DNA of 64,000 nucleotides from BS750m-G57 sp964607575 (GCA_964607575.1 CAZSLS010000003.1:1-64000); one strand, 5' to 3'. Shown: positions 19,601 to 27,742, counted from the first letter of the stretch. Notes: generated by a model not told the origin, from the letters alone. Program-made: numbers and translations.

Positions 19601-19801
19601 GCGATAATCAAGGCGAGCGCGGCGGCACTGAAGAAGGTACCCCGCTGCGACATGGAAGGTTTCATCCCGTGCGAGGCCGACCGCAAGCGCCTCAAAAAGT
19701 TCGATTATCTCGACGGGATCGAGAAGAAATACCGCAAGGCGATCCGAACGGGCAAGAAACTATACGACCGAGACGTAGCAACCGCCCCCGCGGTCCCCTA
19801 G
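16682..19801 (+). CDS. Secreted LamG/PD40/HzsA-like two-CxxCH protein
   Basis: The 1039-residue protein starts at ATG 16682, after CAGGAGAG, which gives a signal peptide (RISFLRMLPGAVLLVQSIG). Residues about 35-240 form a LamG/concanavalin-like lectin domain (LISYYTFDAGDAADSVAKNH; WHHLAVVYDGGKLARAYLDG). PD40 propeller strands follow: FDPIYLGDDSIVFASTRD and GRILYARWEYVD. The HzsA-like region then carries the c-haem motifs CIGCH (749-753) and CLKCH (802-806), spaced as in the homologues at 2674-6093 and 29353-31983. Here the SUMF1 tail is replaced by an N-terminal lectin module. The LamG domain suggests carbohydrate or cell-surface binding. Function and substrate are unknown; hydrazine chemistry is not implied. 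Confidence 0.8.
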   Translation: MRISFLRMLPGAVLLVQSIGVSLGADAKPADYQKAVRSTKSLISYYTFDAGDAADSVAKNHGKVVGKGVKFDAGVAGKAINFTAKTALVEFGYVPEFAFKDGSGTIEVLLNHSGAKGGSNYVFAQRSGWAKNSMRYGFCLTQMKQMDIVSRGSNPNFARVPLIVAQRQWHHLAVVYDGGKLARAYLDGNRLSIRGKAQLVAAADKHTFHLGAPNAKPDWECWSGKFDELAIYGDAIDEKTIVQHAKLAGCVRKLPTDPAAAQAFKSTVNFDDYPLLTAQPIVFVTRRQYSSHYHAIDTLFHTGELNWDRKRMHADGFSPGGALKTIDFKTGKVTTLLETREGLIRDPDVHFDAKRIVFAMRRNKAEDYHIWEIGVDGKGLKQLTSLKGVSDFDPIYLGDDSIVFASTRDPKYNMCSRDHAANLHRMNADGSNILRITRNTLFDNHPALLPDGRILYARWEYVDRNFGDAHSVWVVNPDGTNQAIYWGNNTASPGAVFNQHIIPGTKQMLCILGPHHDKLRGAMAIIDRRLGMDGKKPVVRTWPAGAINIIRAGGRFDCDSFARFRTKYEDPWALGDKQFLCSRTFGKGDQTGLFLIDLKGNELMLHTEGGGCYDPMPIKRRLRPPVKPDHRNFKGLPGLVHLQNVYRGTHMEGVKPGSIKYLRIIESPPKKTWSGGSWNGQGYQAPGMNWHDFTAKKILGDVPIEKDGSAYFEVPSDTFIFFQALDANKMMVQSMRSGTVVQSGETQSCIGCHEDRLKTDPAAAAGATVAGKRKPSKLTGWYGPARHFSYMREVQPVFDKHCLKCHDFGKKASKKLVLAGDRNPYFNASYIDLWIWRRRLVKLVGGGPAEVQQAFSWGSHPSKLSQVLRNKPKQHKDLKLSAEDMDRINTWLDLNGPYYPDYTCAYPNSQSGRSPIPAGELHKLCRLTALNYGALRSNGRGERAQISFERPELSPCLARIKGGKTAPAYKQALAIIKASAAALKKVPRCDMEGFIPCEADRKRLKKFDYLDGIEKKYRKAIRTGKKLYDRDVATAPAVP

Positions 19802-19816
19802 AACACGGTCGAACAT

Positions 19817-20005
19817 CTAGTGTTTCCGCGACGCCTGTACGAGCCAGCGGCGGCTGGGCAGTTCGGCCCAGGAGGAAACGCATCTGCGCTTGCGGGATTC
19901 GGTTTTCGGGGCCGAATCGGCGGGCGCCTCAGATGCGTCCGTTGGCGTCTGGTCCCATGTCCAGGACGGAGGCGACAAAGGGAATGTCGCGTCATTGTGA
20001 CTCAT
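19817..20005 (-). CDS. Candidate small protein, 62 residues
   Basis: This short minus-strand reading frame, in the 437-base gap before rbsA, starts MSHNDATFPLSPPSW and ends WAELPSRRWLVQASRKH. The start ATG at 20005 is preceded by a strong ribosome site, AAAGGAG, 7 bases away. The product is hydrophilic, rich in Ser, Pro and Trp, with a basic tail, and no membrane segment. I do not recognise the family. The good initiation signal and the otherwise empty gap argue that it is translated; the composition alone would not. Confidence 0.4.
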   Translation of the reverse strand: MSHNDATFPLSPPSWTWDQTPTDASEAPADSAPKTESRKRRCVSSWAELPSRRWLVQASRKH

Positions 20006-20149
20006 CACCTTACTCCTTTGTTTCCGGAGAGCTTCTCTATAATGAATAACTCTATTTCAGGAATCATATTGCAGCGGTCGGAGCTACTTTCGGGCAAAAA
20101 CTCAGGGGTGTCTGTAATATATGTACGCACGAAAGGAGCATCGGTAACA

Positions 20150-20165
20150 CGAAAAATCTTTTTCG
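20150..20165. promoter_or_regulatory. Palindromic operator-like site before rbsA
   Basis: CGAAAAA and TTTTTCG form perfect 7-bp arms around a 2-bp centre (TC). The site ends 25 bases upstream of the rbsA -35 box, a plausible position for a regulator of the sugar transporter. No regulator gene is adjacent. Part of the gap (20006-20149) shows nothing else I can name apart from an isolated TATAAT at 20037-20042. Confidence 0.4.
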
Positions 20166-20190
20166 ATTTTTACCGCGCCGAACAGTTTTG

Positions 20191-20220
20191 TTGACACGGG
20201 CGCCGGCAGGGCGATATTTA
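20191..20220 (+). promoter_or_regulatory. Promoter of the rbs-type sugar operon
   Basis: A perfect -35 TTGACA (20191-20196) is followed after 18 bases by TATTTA (20215-20220). Transcription would begin around 20227, only some 12 bases before the rbsA ATG at 20239. No ribosome site fits in that leader, so the message may be almost leaderless. Confidence 0.6.
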
Positions 20221-20238
20221 CACTTGCGAGCACAAACC

Positions 20239-21792
20239 ATGAATCCCCCGGACCATACATCCAGTTTGCCTCTGGTCGAGATGAAGGGCATCGTCAAGCG
20301 GTTCCCGGGCGTGGTGGCGCTCGATGATGTGAACTTCGAACTGCGGCCCGGTGAAGTACACGTGTTACTGGGCGAAAACGGGGCTGGCAAGAGTACGCTG
20401 ATAAAAGTACTTTCCGGCGCCCACACGTGCGACGCGGGCGAGATATTTATCGGCGGGCGGAAGGTTAACATCACCTCGCCGCAGGTCCCGCTGGACATGG
20501 GGCTGCGATTCATCTACCAGGAAATCAACCTCGTCGGCGAAATTGACATCGCCCGTAATATGTTCCTCGGCTGCGAACCGATGCTCTTGCGGGCGCTCGG
20601 TCTGGTCGACAAGTCCGCCCTCTACTTCCGGGCCGCCGAGTACCTCCGCCGGTTCCATATCGACCTCGACCCCCATGACATCGTCGGCGAGTTGAGCGTT
20701 ACCCAGCAGAAGATGGTCGAGATCGCCCGGGCGCTGGTGACCGACTCGAAGGTCATCGTCCTCGACGAGCCGACCGACGTCCTGGAAGACCGCTCACGCA
20801 ACGATCTGTTCGAAGTGATCGGGCGCCTCAAGAGCGCTCACCAGGTCGGATTCATCTACATATCGCATCGATACGCCGAGGTGTACGAACTCGGCGATCG
20901 CGTAACGATTCTCCGCGACGGTCGCAACGCCGGGACCTGGCGAATCGAGGACCTTACGCTGGATGAGATGATCGAGCGGATGGTTGGCGGGCAGGTGCGC
21001 AGGCAGTATCCGGACATGCACCAGCCCTCCGACAGCGAGGCGCTGCGAGTCGAGGAGATCGTCAGCGGCAAGGTACTCAATGGCGTGAGCCTGTCGGTGC
21101 GGCAGGGTGAGATAGTGGCGGTTACCGGTCTGATGGGGGCGGGCAAGACCGAACTGGGGCGGGCAATTGCAGGTGTGGACCGTTACGATCGCGGCGAGAT
21201 CTACGTCCACGGGCGGAAAGTTGTCTCGAAGTCACCGGCGGCCGGGATAAGAAACGGAATTGCATACCTCACCGAAGACCGCAAGTCCGAGGGCCTGATC
21301 CTCGACCACTCGATCCGCAACAACTACGCCCTGCCCAGCATCGGGCGCCTGAGTCCCGTAGGATTCCTCAACCACATCCGTATCAATCGTGAAGCTCAAG
21401 AGTACATGACCGGTCTGAAGATCAAGGCGCCCGACATGTTCACGCCCGCCGGACAGCTTTCCGGAGGCAATCAGCAGAAGGCGGTCCTGGCCAAATGGCT
21501 TGGCACCAACTGCAAGGTGCTGATCTTCGACGAACCCACTCGAGGGATCGACATTAACGGGCGGGCGGAAGTCTATCGCATAATGGAAGAGCTGCTTGCC
21601 CGTGGCGTGGCGATTCTCATGCTCACGTCCGACTACACCGAAGCGCTGGCGATGAGCCACCGCATTGCAGTACTATGTCGAGGCCGGGTGGCCGGGACGT
21701 TCGACCGCGGTACGGTCGACGAAGAAGACATTCTCCGCTTGGCCATCGGTGCATCGGCCGACCAGCACCACGCAGGGAGCATTGCGAAGTGA
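20239..21792 (+). CDS. rbsA: Sugar ABC transporter ATPase, RbsA/MglA type (two ATPase domains)
   Basis: The 517-residue protein has two fused ATPase domains, as in ribose, galactose and xylose importers. Domain 1 has Walker A GENGAGKST, a signature-like LSVTQQKMVEIARAL and Walker B VIVLDEPTD. Domain 2 has the usual degenerate Walker A GLMGAGKTELGRAI, the signature LSGGNQQKAVLAKWL and Walker B LIFDEPTRGID. It drives uptake of a sugar bound by the periplasmic protein at 22829, through the permease at 21789. The ATG at 20239 is chosen because the family N-terminus (LVEMKGIVKRFPGV) follows soon after. It overlaps the permease gene by four bases. The gene symbol reflects family only; the sugar could be other than ribose. 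Confidence 0.92.
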   Translation: MNPPDHTSSLPLVEMKGIVKRFPGVVALDDVNFELRPGEVHVLLGENGAGKSTLIKVLSGAHTCDAGEIFIGGRKVNITSPQVPLDMGLRFIYQEINLVGEIDIARNMFLGCEPMLLRALGLVDKSALYFRAAEYLRRFHIDLDPHDIVGELSVTQQKMVEIARALVTDSKVIVLDEPTDVLEDRSRNDLFEVIGRLKSAHQVGFIYISHRYAEVYELGDRVTILRDGRNAGTWRIEDLTLDEMIERMVGGQVRRQYPDMHQPSDSEALRVEEIVSGKVLNGVSLSVRQGEIVAVTGLMGAGKTELGRAIAGVDRYDRGEIYVHGRKVVSKSPAAGIRNGIAYLTEDRKSEGLILDHSIRNNYALPSIGRLSPVGFLNHIRINREAQEYMTGLKIKAPDMFTPAGQLSGGNQQKAVLAKWLGTNCKVLIFDEPTRGIDINGRAEVYRIMEELLARGVAILMLTSDYTEALAMSHRIAVLCRGRVAGTFDRGTVDEEDILRLAIGASADQHHAGSIAK

Positions 21793-22745
21793 TTGGAGAT
21801 ATCAAAAAGCAGGCGATACGCAGTGCAGAGAGCCTTGCCGGGCTCGTTGCGATTGTTCTGTTCTTCGTGATCGTGTCGCCGTCGTTTCGCCAGTGGGCCA
21901 CGCTTACTGACATTCTAGAGCAGTCGATGGAGCTGGCAATTCTCGCGGCCGGTACTACGCTGGTGCTGATCTCCGGAGGGCTGGATCTGTCTGTCGGTTC
22001 GGTCATGGCGCTATGTACGTGTATCGCCGGCTGTCTCCTGTCGGGTGCGACGGGCGAACCGATGATGGACGTCGCTCCTGCGGTGGCGCTCACGCTGGCC
22101 GCAGGCCTGGGCATCGGCCTGATAAACGGTATCACGATCAAGTACACCGGTGTTCCCGCGTTTATCGTGACGCTGGGTATGATGATGATCGCGCGAGGCG
22201 CTGCGCTCATGGTGGCCGCAGGGCGGAACATGTCCGAGTTCAGCGGCGCCTTCCTGGTACTCGGCGGCGCCGGCGGATACGCCGTGCCGCTGTCGATTAC
22301 CGCGGTGCTGATTATCGTCATTGCATTCCTGCTGGCGATGACGCGTTTCGGTTTCAATGCCTATGCGATTGGCGGTAATGAAGAGGTTGCACGCCTCTCT
22401 GGGGTTCCAGTAAAGCGGTATTCTATAGCATGTTACGCGATCGGTGGGTTTTGCGCGGCGTTGGCGGCGATCGTGCAGACTTCGCGTTTTGAATTCGCCA
22501 AGCCCAATCGCGGCGAGAGTTGGGAGTTGATGGCGATCGGCGCGGTGGTGATAGGCGGCACGAGTCTCTTTGGCGGGTCCGGCGGGGTGGGTCGGACGGT
22601 CATCGGCGTGCTGATAATCAAATCGCTACAGACGGGCCTGAGTCACATGGGCGTCGGTTCGTATTGGCAGAGAATCCTCATCGGCGTGGTGATAATCCTG
22701 GCCGTCTGGATCGATCGCATCCAGAGCAGACGTCGAAAAACGTAG
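21789..22745 (+). CDS. rbsC: Sugar ABC transporter permease, RbsC type
   Basis: The 318-residue product has the GTG start that forms a GTGA overlap with the ATPase stop, which points to translational coupling. It has about eight to ten hydrophobic helices. Family marks include ELAILAAGTTLVLISGGLDLSVGSVM (the conserved GGIDLS-like region), INGITIKYTGVPAFIVTLGM, and AIGGNEEVARLSGVPVKR. The C-terminal part GAVVIGGTSLFGGSGGVGRT matches the G-rich loop conserved in this permease class. It forms the membrane pore with the RbsA-type ATPase. Substrate specificity is not readable from sequence. Confidence 0.93.
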   Translation: MIGDIKKQAIRSAESLAGLVAIVLFFVIVSPSFRQWATLTDILEQSMELAILAAGTTLVLISGGLDLSVGSVMALCTCIAGCLLSGATGEPMMDVAPAVALTLAAGLGIGLINGITIKYTGVPAFIVTLGMMMIARGAALMVAAGRNMSEFSGAFLVLGGAGGYAVPLSITAVLIIVIAFLLAMTRFGFNAYAIGGNEEVARLSGVPVKRYSIACYAIGGFCAALAAIVQTSRFEFAKPNRGESWELMAIGAVVIGGTSLFGGSGGVGRTVIGVLIIKSLQTGLSHMGVGSYWQRILIGVVIILAVWIDRIQSRRRKT

Positions 22746-22828
22746 AATCCACTTGTTGGTCGCGGATCGGGGAGTTACAAGAGGGAACTACCGTTTGAGT
22801 ATGCGCCTTTGGCCCGAGGAGATGTGTC

Positions 22829-23764
22829 ATGCGGAACAGCGCGATCGCAGTGTTGGTATCGGTTCTGGTTATGGGGATGCTGACCGGTTGCGGGAAAGGT
22901 TCCTCGGGCGACCCCGACGGGCGGAAGAAGATCGTCTTCATCGGTTATTCTTCCACTAACACGTTCTGGATCACGCTGAAGAACAGCGCCGAGAAGACCG
23001 CCAAAGACGCCGGCCTCGATTTTGCCGACATGACTTCGTCCGAACCGGACATAGTCGCCCAGAAAGCCGCCGTCGACAACGCGATTCGCATGGGCGTCGC
23101 CGGGCTGGTTATCGGTCCGTCCAATTCCGAAGGGCTGGGTAAGTCGCTCGATAAAGCCAAAGCAGCGGGCATTCCCGTAGTCACCGTGGATACGCGCGTA
23201 AAGCACGATTGGATATCAAGCCACGTCGCCACCGATAACGTGGCGGCCGCCGAACTCGCCGGTGACTATATCGTCGGAAAACTCGGAGGCAAGGGCAAGG
23301 TGCTGATTATCGGTGGGACGGTAGGTGCCCAGACCGCTGACGACCGCCGAAACGGTGTATTCAGCAAGTGCAAAGCCGCCGGAATGACCGTCCTGCACTT
23401 TGACGCCAACTGGAAAGACGATGAAGCCAACCGCATCGCACAGGCACAGCTTGCCGCCCACAACGACATCGGCGCAATATTCGCCGCCTGCGACCCGATG
23501 ATCCTCGGCGCAAAAGTGGCCGTCAAACGCAAAGGGCTCCTGGGTAAGGTGCTGCTGGTAGGTTTCGACGCGATTCCCGAAGCACTCGCAGCCGTCCAGA
23601 AAGGCGAACTGGACGCCACCGTCCGCCAGGACCCCGTTCGCATGGGCAAAGAAGGTGTCCAACTGATGGCCAAAATACTCAAAGGCGAAACCGACATCCC
23701 AAAGAGCATCGCCATCAAAGCAGTAATCGTAAACAAAAGCAACGTTGACGAATACATCAAGTAA
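22829..23764 (+). CDS. rbsB: Sugar-binding lipoprotein, RbsB type
   Basis: The 311-residue protein has a lipoprotein signal (VLVMGMLTGC) and the periplasmic-binding-protein type 1 fold: FIGYSSTNTFWITLKNSAEK, VIGPSNSEGLGKSLDKAKAA, GIPVVTVDTRV, VLIIGGTVGAQTADDRRNG, GAIFAACDPMILGA. It would hand a sugar to the RbsA/RbsC importer encoded just upstream. GAGGAG lies 8 bases before the ATG. The 83-base gap after rbsC contains a short imperfect hairpin (GGAGTT with AACTACC), which may permit a higher copy number of the binding protein. The sugar is not known. Confidence 0.9.
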   Translation: MRNSAIAVLVSVLVMGMLTGCGKGSSGDPDGRKKIVFIGYSSTNTFWITLKNSAEKTAKDAGLDFADMTSSEPDIVAQKAAVDNAIRMGVAGLVIGPSNSEGLGKSLDKAKAAGIPVVTVDTRVKHDWISSHVATDNVAAAELAGDYIVGKLGGKGKVLIIGGTVGAQTADDRRNGVFSKCKAAGMTVLHFDANWKDDEANRIAQAQLAAHNDIGAIFAACDPMILGAKVAVKRKGLLGKVLLVGFDAIPEALAAVQKGELDATVRQDPVRMGKEGVQLMAKILKGETDIPKSIAIKAVIVNKSNVDEYIK

Positions 23765-23787
23765 TAGCCCCTCGAAGGAGTCATCTT

Positions 23788-25104
23788 ATGGAAAACAAAA
23801 AAATCACACGCAGGAGTTTTCTCGGGGCCGGAGCCGCCGCCGGTATTGCGATCGGTACGCCGTATATCATCCCGGCTTCGGCGCTGGGAAAAGAACCGGG
23901 CAAGCCCGCCGCCAGTGAACGCGTCGCCATCGCCGGCGTCGGCTGCGGAGGTCGGGGAACCTATGACATGGACCGCCTCGTCCGCCATGGTGGGCAGATT
24001 GCGGCCGCCTGCGACGTCAACAAGAACAACCTGGCTCGCGCCATGAAAAGATATAAGGTTGCCGCGTCGGCCGCCGGTTCGGATTTCCGCGAGATCGTCA
24101 CCCGCAAGGATGTCGACGCGGTTCTGGTGGCCACGAACGACCATTGGCACGTGCTGATCGCCCTGGCGGCGTTGAAGGCGGGCAAGGACATCTACGTTGA
24201 GAAGCCTGTCGGAAGGACTATCGCCGAAGGGCGCGTAATGCTTAACGCGGTCAAAAAGACCGACCGCATCTTCACCGGCGGAACCGAATCGCGATCCTTC
24301 GCCAGCACGCGCCGCATATGCGAACTGGTGCGCAACGGGCGAATCGGAAAAGTCACCAAGATCATCACCGCGTGTCCGCCGGGTGTTGCGTCCGGTCCGC
24401 CGAAGACGGCGCCCGTGCCCGCATTCCTGGATTTCGACATGTTCACCGGACCATCGCCCAAGCGGCCCTACGATCCCAGGCGGATCGACGGACGCTACCA
24501 CTTCCACATCAACGACTACTGCGCCAGCGGTTTCATGGCCGCCTGGGGCGTACACCTGCACGACATCGCGCACTGGGCAATGGGCCTGGACGATACCGGT
24601 CCTGTTGAGATCGAAGGGACCGCTAAGTACCCGCCCAAGGGCGACCTGTGCGACTGCCCGCTGACGTGGAAGGTTAACTACACCTACGCCGACGGATTGA
24701 AGATGGAGTTCGTGGACGGCCGGACGTGGAAATACGGGCACGGCAACGGTGTCCGCTTCGAGGGGACCAAGGGCTGGATCACAACGCATTACGGTGGCGC
24801 CGCCAAGGCCAGCGACCCCAAGATTCTGGGCTCGAAGATCGCCCCCGACGAGGTCCGCCTGTACGACGCGGGCAAGGGCGACGACAACTTCAACTTCATC
24901 CAATGCGTCAAGTCCCGCAAGCAGACCTGCTCGCCGGCGAATGCGGCCCATTATTCCGCGATCATTGGGAACCTGGGCGAGATCGCCTGCCGCCTCGGTC
25001 GCAAACTGAAGTGGGACCCGAAGAAGGATCTGTTCGAGAAAGACGACGAGGCCAACAAGCTTGTCTCGCTCCCGATGCGCGCCCCCTGGAAACTCGAGGC
25101 GTAG
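23788..25104 (+). CDS. Tat-exported Gfo/Idh/MocA-family dehydrogenase
   Basis: This 438-residue protein opens with a twin-arginine signal (ITRRSFLGAGAAAGIAIG). A Rossmann NAD(P) site follows (GVGCGGRG, residues 50-57), then the family EKPVGRT motif at about 138-144 and WGVHLHDIAHWAMG in the substrate-binding domain. Gfo/Idh/MocA enzymes oxidise, reduce or epimerise sugars and derivatives with a tightly bound nucleotide; Tat export fits a folded, cofactor-loaded enzyme acting in the periplasm. GAAGGAG precedes the start by about 8 bases. It follows rbsB by 23 bases, suggesting a shared transcript and a role in processing the imported or surface-released sugar. Confidence 0.88.
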   Translation: MENKKITRRSFLGAGAAAGIAIGTPYIIPASALGKEPGKPAASERVAIAGVGCGGRGTYDMDRLVRHGGQIAAACDVNKNNLARAMKRYKVAASAAGSDFREIVTRKDVDAVLVATNDHWHVLIALAALKAGKDIYVEKPVGRTIAEGRVMLNAVKKTDRIFTGGTESRSFASTRRICELVRNGRIGKVTKIITACPPGVASGPPKTAPVPAFLDFDMFTGPSPKRPYDPRRIDGRYHFHINDYCASGFMAAWGVHLHDIAHWAMGLDDTGPVEIEGTAKYPPKGDLCDCPLTWKVNYTYADGLKMEFVDGRTWKYGHGNGVRFEGTKGWITTHYGGAAKASDPKILGSKIAPDEVRLYDAGKGDDNFNFIQCVKSRKQTCSPANAAHYSAIIGNLGEIACRLGRKLKWDPKKDLFEKDDEANKLVSLPMRAPWKLEA

Positions 25105-25151
25105 GGATGACAAGGACCGCGATCATCCGCATGAAAAAGGAGAAAGCCGAA

Positions 25152-27014
25152 ATGCATAGAATTACAGGCAGAGTGAATTTGCGGGGCTGGACGTATGTGG
25201 TGGTCTTGGCGATGGCTGCGGTCTTGATTGCGGAAGTCGCAAACGCAGAAAAGAAAGCTGAGACGAAGTTTGAATGGAAGAAGACCGACACATCGCTGGC
25301 GCTGCTGAACAACGGGTCAGTGGTGTGGGAATACCATCACGACAAGGAGCCGGGCAAGCCCTACATGAAGGTCTGTCTTACTGACGGCACGGAGCTGACC
25401 CGCCCCTGGCCGAAGCCCGATGGGTACAAGGGATATGACCATCTCTGGCACAAGGCGATGTGGTGGTCGTGGAAATTCATCAACGGAATCAATTTCTGGG
25501 AGAGCAATCCCAAGGGTACTGTTCCCGTGAAGGTCGATGTAACTGCCGGGAAAGACTCCTCCGCCCGCATTGCCCTCGATATCAACTACCAACTGCCCAA
25601 GCAGGAACCGCTGCTGAAGGAGAAACGTCTGATCGCGATAAGCACGCCGGGCGCCGACGGTCGCTATACTATCGACTGGACCGCCACCTTCACCGCGGGC
25701 AAGAAGGATGTGACCCTGAACAAGAACTGGTATGGGGGAATGGCGATCAGGATGGCCAAGAGGACCTCGAAGTGGACTTTCCGCGACAGCGAGGGTCGCA
25801 CAGGAGAGAAGGGTTGTTCGCGCAAACGCTCAAAGTGGGTCGACTTCAGCGGCGCCCTCAAAGGCGACAGGAAGGCGGGGCTCGCCGTCTTTGTACACCG
25901 CGACAATCCCCGCCAGCCGCCGCCATGGTGCGTAATCCAGGGCATGCCGTATTTCAATCCGGTCTTCACGGGCGCCGAGGATTACAAACTTGCAGCCGGC
26001 AAGAGCCTGACCCTTCGGTACCGGATCCTCGTCCATCCCGGCATCATGACGCGCCGGCAGGTTGAGTCGGAATGGAAAGTTTTCTGCGGTTCCGCCGGCG
26101 GGTCCAAGGTCAAGCCCACCCCCGCTCCCGCCCCCGCCAAACCGGGTAGCCTGGCTTTCGTATCGTCGGGAAAGGAGCAATACAGCTTCGACACGGGTGT
26201 GCTTCGCGGGACGCTGAGGCAAGGCGGCAAGTCGCGCGGTTTGTCGGGGTTCACACACATCCCTTCCAAGACCAGGCTGAACGGGGGGTTGGGCATTTTC
26301 GGACACTACCGTGTCTTCACCACGAACAAGCGTTATGGGCCCGCGGCGTGGGGGTGGGCGAGCACATCGAAGCTCACGTCCGACGGGGCGGTGGAGGTCC
26401 GCTGGCCCAAAGCAAAGGATCGCCCGTTCGAAATGATGGCGGTCTACCGCTGGAGCGCCCCGGATACGCTTGACCTGACGACCACCGTCAAAGCCGCCGC
26501 GGACCTGTCGAAATTCGAATCGTTCATTGCATCCTACTTCACCAAGAGCCTCCCGGCGTCATCGATATACGTTAAAGGCGATTCGAAAACCGGAGGCAAG
26601 CCGATCTTCCAGACGACGGAAAAATCGGCTGGGCACTGGCAGATGTTCCCGCGCAGCAAGAAAGTCGTACCGATGATTAAGGACGGTCGCTGGAAACAGA
26701 AACCGCATCCGGTGGACTGGGCGATCAGGGACAACCTCGCTGCCCCGCTCGGGATGAGGCGCGGAAAGGGGGACGCCCCCACTGCGATCCTGATGGCCCC
26801 TGCCGCAGATTGCTATGCGCTGTCCACACCGTTTGCGGGAGAGGGGCATCGCTCGTTTTACCTCTCATTGTTCGGTCGGGACATAAAGGCCGGCCAAACC
26901 GCCACCGCCCGCTGCCGCCTGGTAATCGCCAAATCGCCAACCGATCAGCAGATCGTGGAGTTGTACAAGAAATACACAACGCAGCTTTCGAAAGTAACCA
27001 AAGACGCGAAGTGA
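25152..27014 (+). CDS. Secreted DUF6807 (PmoA-like) protein, possibly two-domain
   Basis: The 620-residue product starts at ATG 25152, after AAAAAGGAGAAAG, which yields a clean signal peptide (WTYVVVLAMAAVLIAEVANA). The first half matches DUF6807 proteins: SVVWEYHHDKEPGKPYMKVC, HLWHKAMWWSWKFINGINFW, with the conserved H/W-rich segment. A Pro/Ala linker (KPTPAPAPAKPG, about residue 325) precedes a second beta-rich half with GIFGHYRVFTTNKRYGPAAWGW and HRSFYLSLFGRDIKAGQTAT. DUF6807 proteins commonly neighbour Gfo/Idh/MocA enzymes in planctomycetes and are thought to act on carbohydrates, but no activity is established. It lies 47 bases after the dehydrogenase gene. Confidence 0.75.
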   Translation: MHRITGRVNLRGWTYVVVLAMAAVLIAEVANAEKKAETKFEWKKTDTSLALLNNGSVVWEYHHDKEPGKPYMKVCLTDGTELTRPWPKPDGYKGYDHLWHKAMWWSWKFINGINFWESNPKGTVPVKVDVTAGKDSSARIALDINYQLPKQEPLLKEKRLIAISTPGADGRYTIDWTATFTAGKKDVTLNKNWYGGMAIRMAKRTSKWTFRDSEGRTGEKGCSRKRSKWVDFSGALKGDRKAGLAVFVHRDNPRQPPPWCVIQGMPYFNPVFTGAEDYKLAAGKSLTLRYRILVHPGIMTRRQVESEWKVFCGSAGGSKVKPTPAPAPAKPGSLAFVSSGKEQYSFDTGVLRGTLRQGGKSRGLSGFTHIPSKTRLNGGLGIFGHYRVFTTNKRYGPAAWGWASTSKLTSDGAVEVRWPKAKDRPFEMMAVYRWSAPDTLDLTTTVKAAADLSKFESFIASYFTKSLPASSIYVKGDSKTGGKPIFQTTEKSAGHWQMFPRSKKVVPMIKDGRWKQKPHPVDWAIRDNLAAPLGMRRGKGDAPTAILMAPAADCYALSTPFAGEGHRSFYLSLFGRDIKAGQTATARCRLVIAKSPTDQQIVELYKKYTTQLSKVTKDAK

Positions 27015-27080
27015 GCGGCATGTCCCCGGCGCCAACTGCCATACCGTTTTCCCTTGCCCCCGGCCAATCGACACTCGACA

Positions 27081-27509
27081 ATGCCCGAAGTCCATAACAT
27101 GGCTCAGATACGCGGAGATACCTCGATAGTGGAATCTGCCGACACAAAAACTCTGAAGAACTTTCGCATCTTTTCAGCTATATTCTGGCTTCTGGCGCCC
27201 GTGCTTTCGTATCTCTGTCCCCTGTTTACCGGACGCGGGCACAAGGGTGCGTTGGAATGCTTCGGTATTGTTAATGCCGGGCCTACGTCGTGGCTCATTG
27301 TGAGATTCTTACCTGCCGGATTGGCGGTGTTCGACGCTGCGATAGTCGTCTCGATGATATTCCTGTCATTCCTGATCTGGATGTGTGCCAAAGGCATGGG
27401 CATCAAGGCATGGTTGTTTCTCATTGTCTGGTATGCCTCCAACATCTTTCTAATCGATGTTGTTATCCAAATGATCCAGACTGTTATACGAGTAGAACTG
27501 CATCCGTGA
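27081..27509 (+). CDS. Small integral membrane protein
   Basis: The product is about 142 residues (or about 136 from ATG 27099). Three or four hydrophobic segments are visible: FRIFSAIFWLLAPVLSYL, LIVRFLPAGLAVFDAAIVVS, FLSFLIWMCAKG and WLFLIVWYASNIFLIDVVIQ. The regular hydrophobic pattern supports a real gene. There is no ribosome site of note, and I see no family. It lies after the sugar locus and before a sulfatase gene. Confidence 0.5.
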   Translation: MPEVHNMAQIRGDTSIVESADTKTLKNFRIFSAIFWLLAPVLSYLCPLFTGRGHKGALECFGIVNAGPTSWLIVRFLPAGLAVFDAAIVVSMIFLSFLIWMCAKGMGIKAWLFLIVWYASNIFLIDVVIQMIQTVIRVELHP

Positions 27510-27742
27510 ACTGGGCGCTATTAGCTACGAGGGGTTCAACAGCAAGACCGTCGCTCCCTGCGTCGCTCTTCGAGCTATGCAGGACAGGCCGTGACAAGTG
27601 AAAGCGGCGAGAGTTCGCCGCATCCAAAACGCCTTGCCTTTCTCCAATGCTGAAATGTTTGAACGCGGCGGGAGTATCTGAGATACTGAGCGACTGCTTG
27701 CGTTAGTCATTTCGGGCGGTAATCAGACTGTTTGGAGTAGAT
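27510..27742. other. Intergenic region before the sulfatase operon
   Basis: It contains a GC-rich hairpin, GCGGCGA/TCGCCGC with loop GAGT (27604-27621), without a T-run, and a short palindrome, AGTATC-TGA-GATACT (27673-27687). A weak promoter-like pair TTGCGT (27698-27703) and TAATCA (27720-27725) is spaced 16 bases apart. No gene was recognised here. Confidence 0.35.

Noticed and set aside
20041..20194. Small plus-strand frame of 50 codons before rbsA
   Set aside because: It runs through the palindrome and ends inside the -35 box of the rbsA promoter; the product has no clear feature and the initiation signal is weak.
20239..23764. Naming the transporter as ribose-specific
   Set aside because: The family includes importers for many sugars and no ribokinase or rbsD gene is present; the symbols denote type only.
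23266..25113. Long minus-strand open frame (about 615 codons) across the rbsB-type and dehydrogenase genes
   Set aside because: It lies opposite two well-recognised genes, has no ribosome site or family motif, and its composition (Arg/Val/Gly-rich) is that of an antisense shadow in GC-rich DNA.
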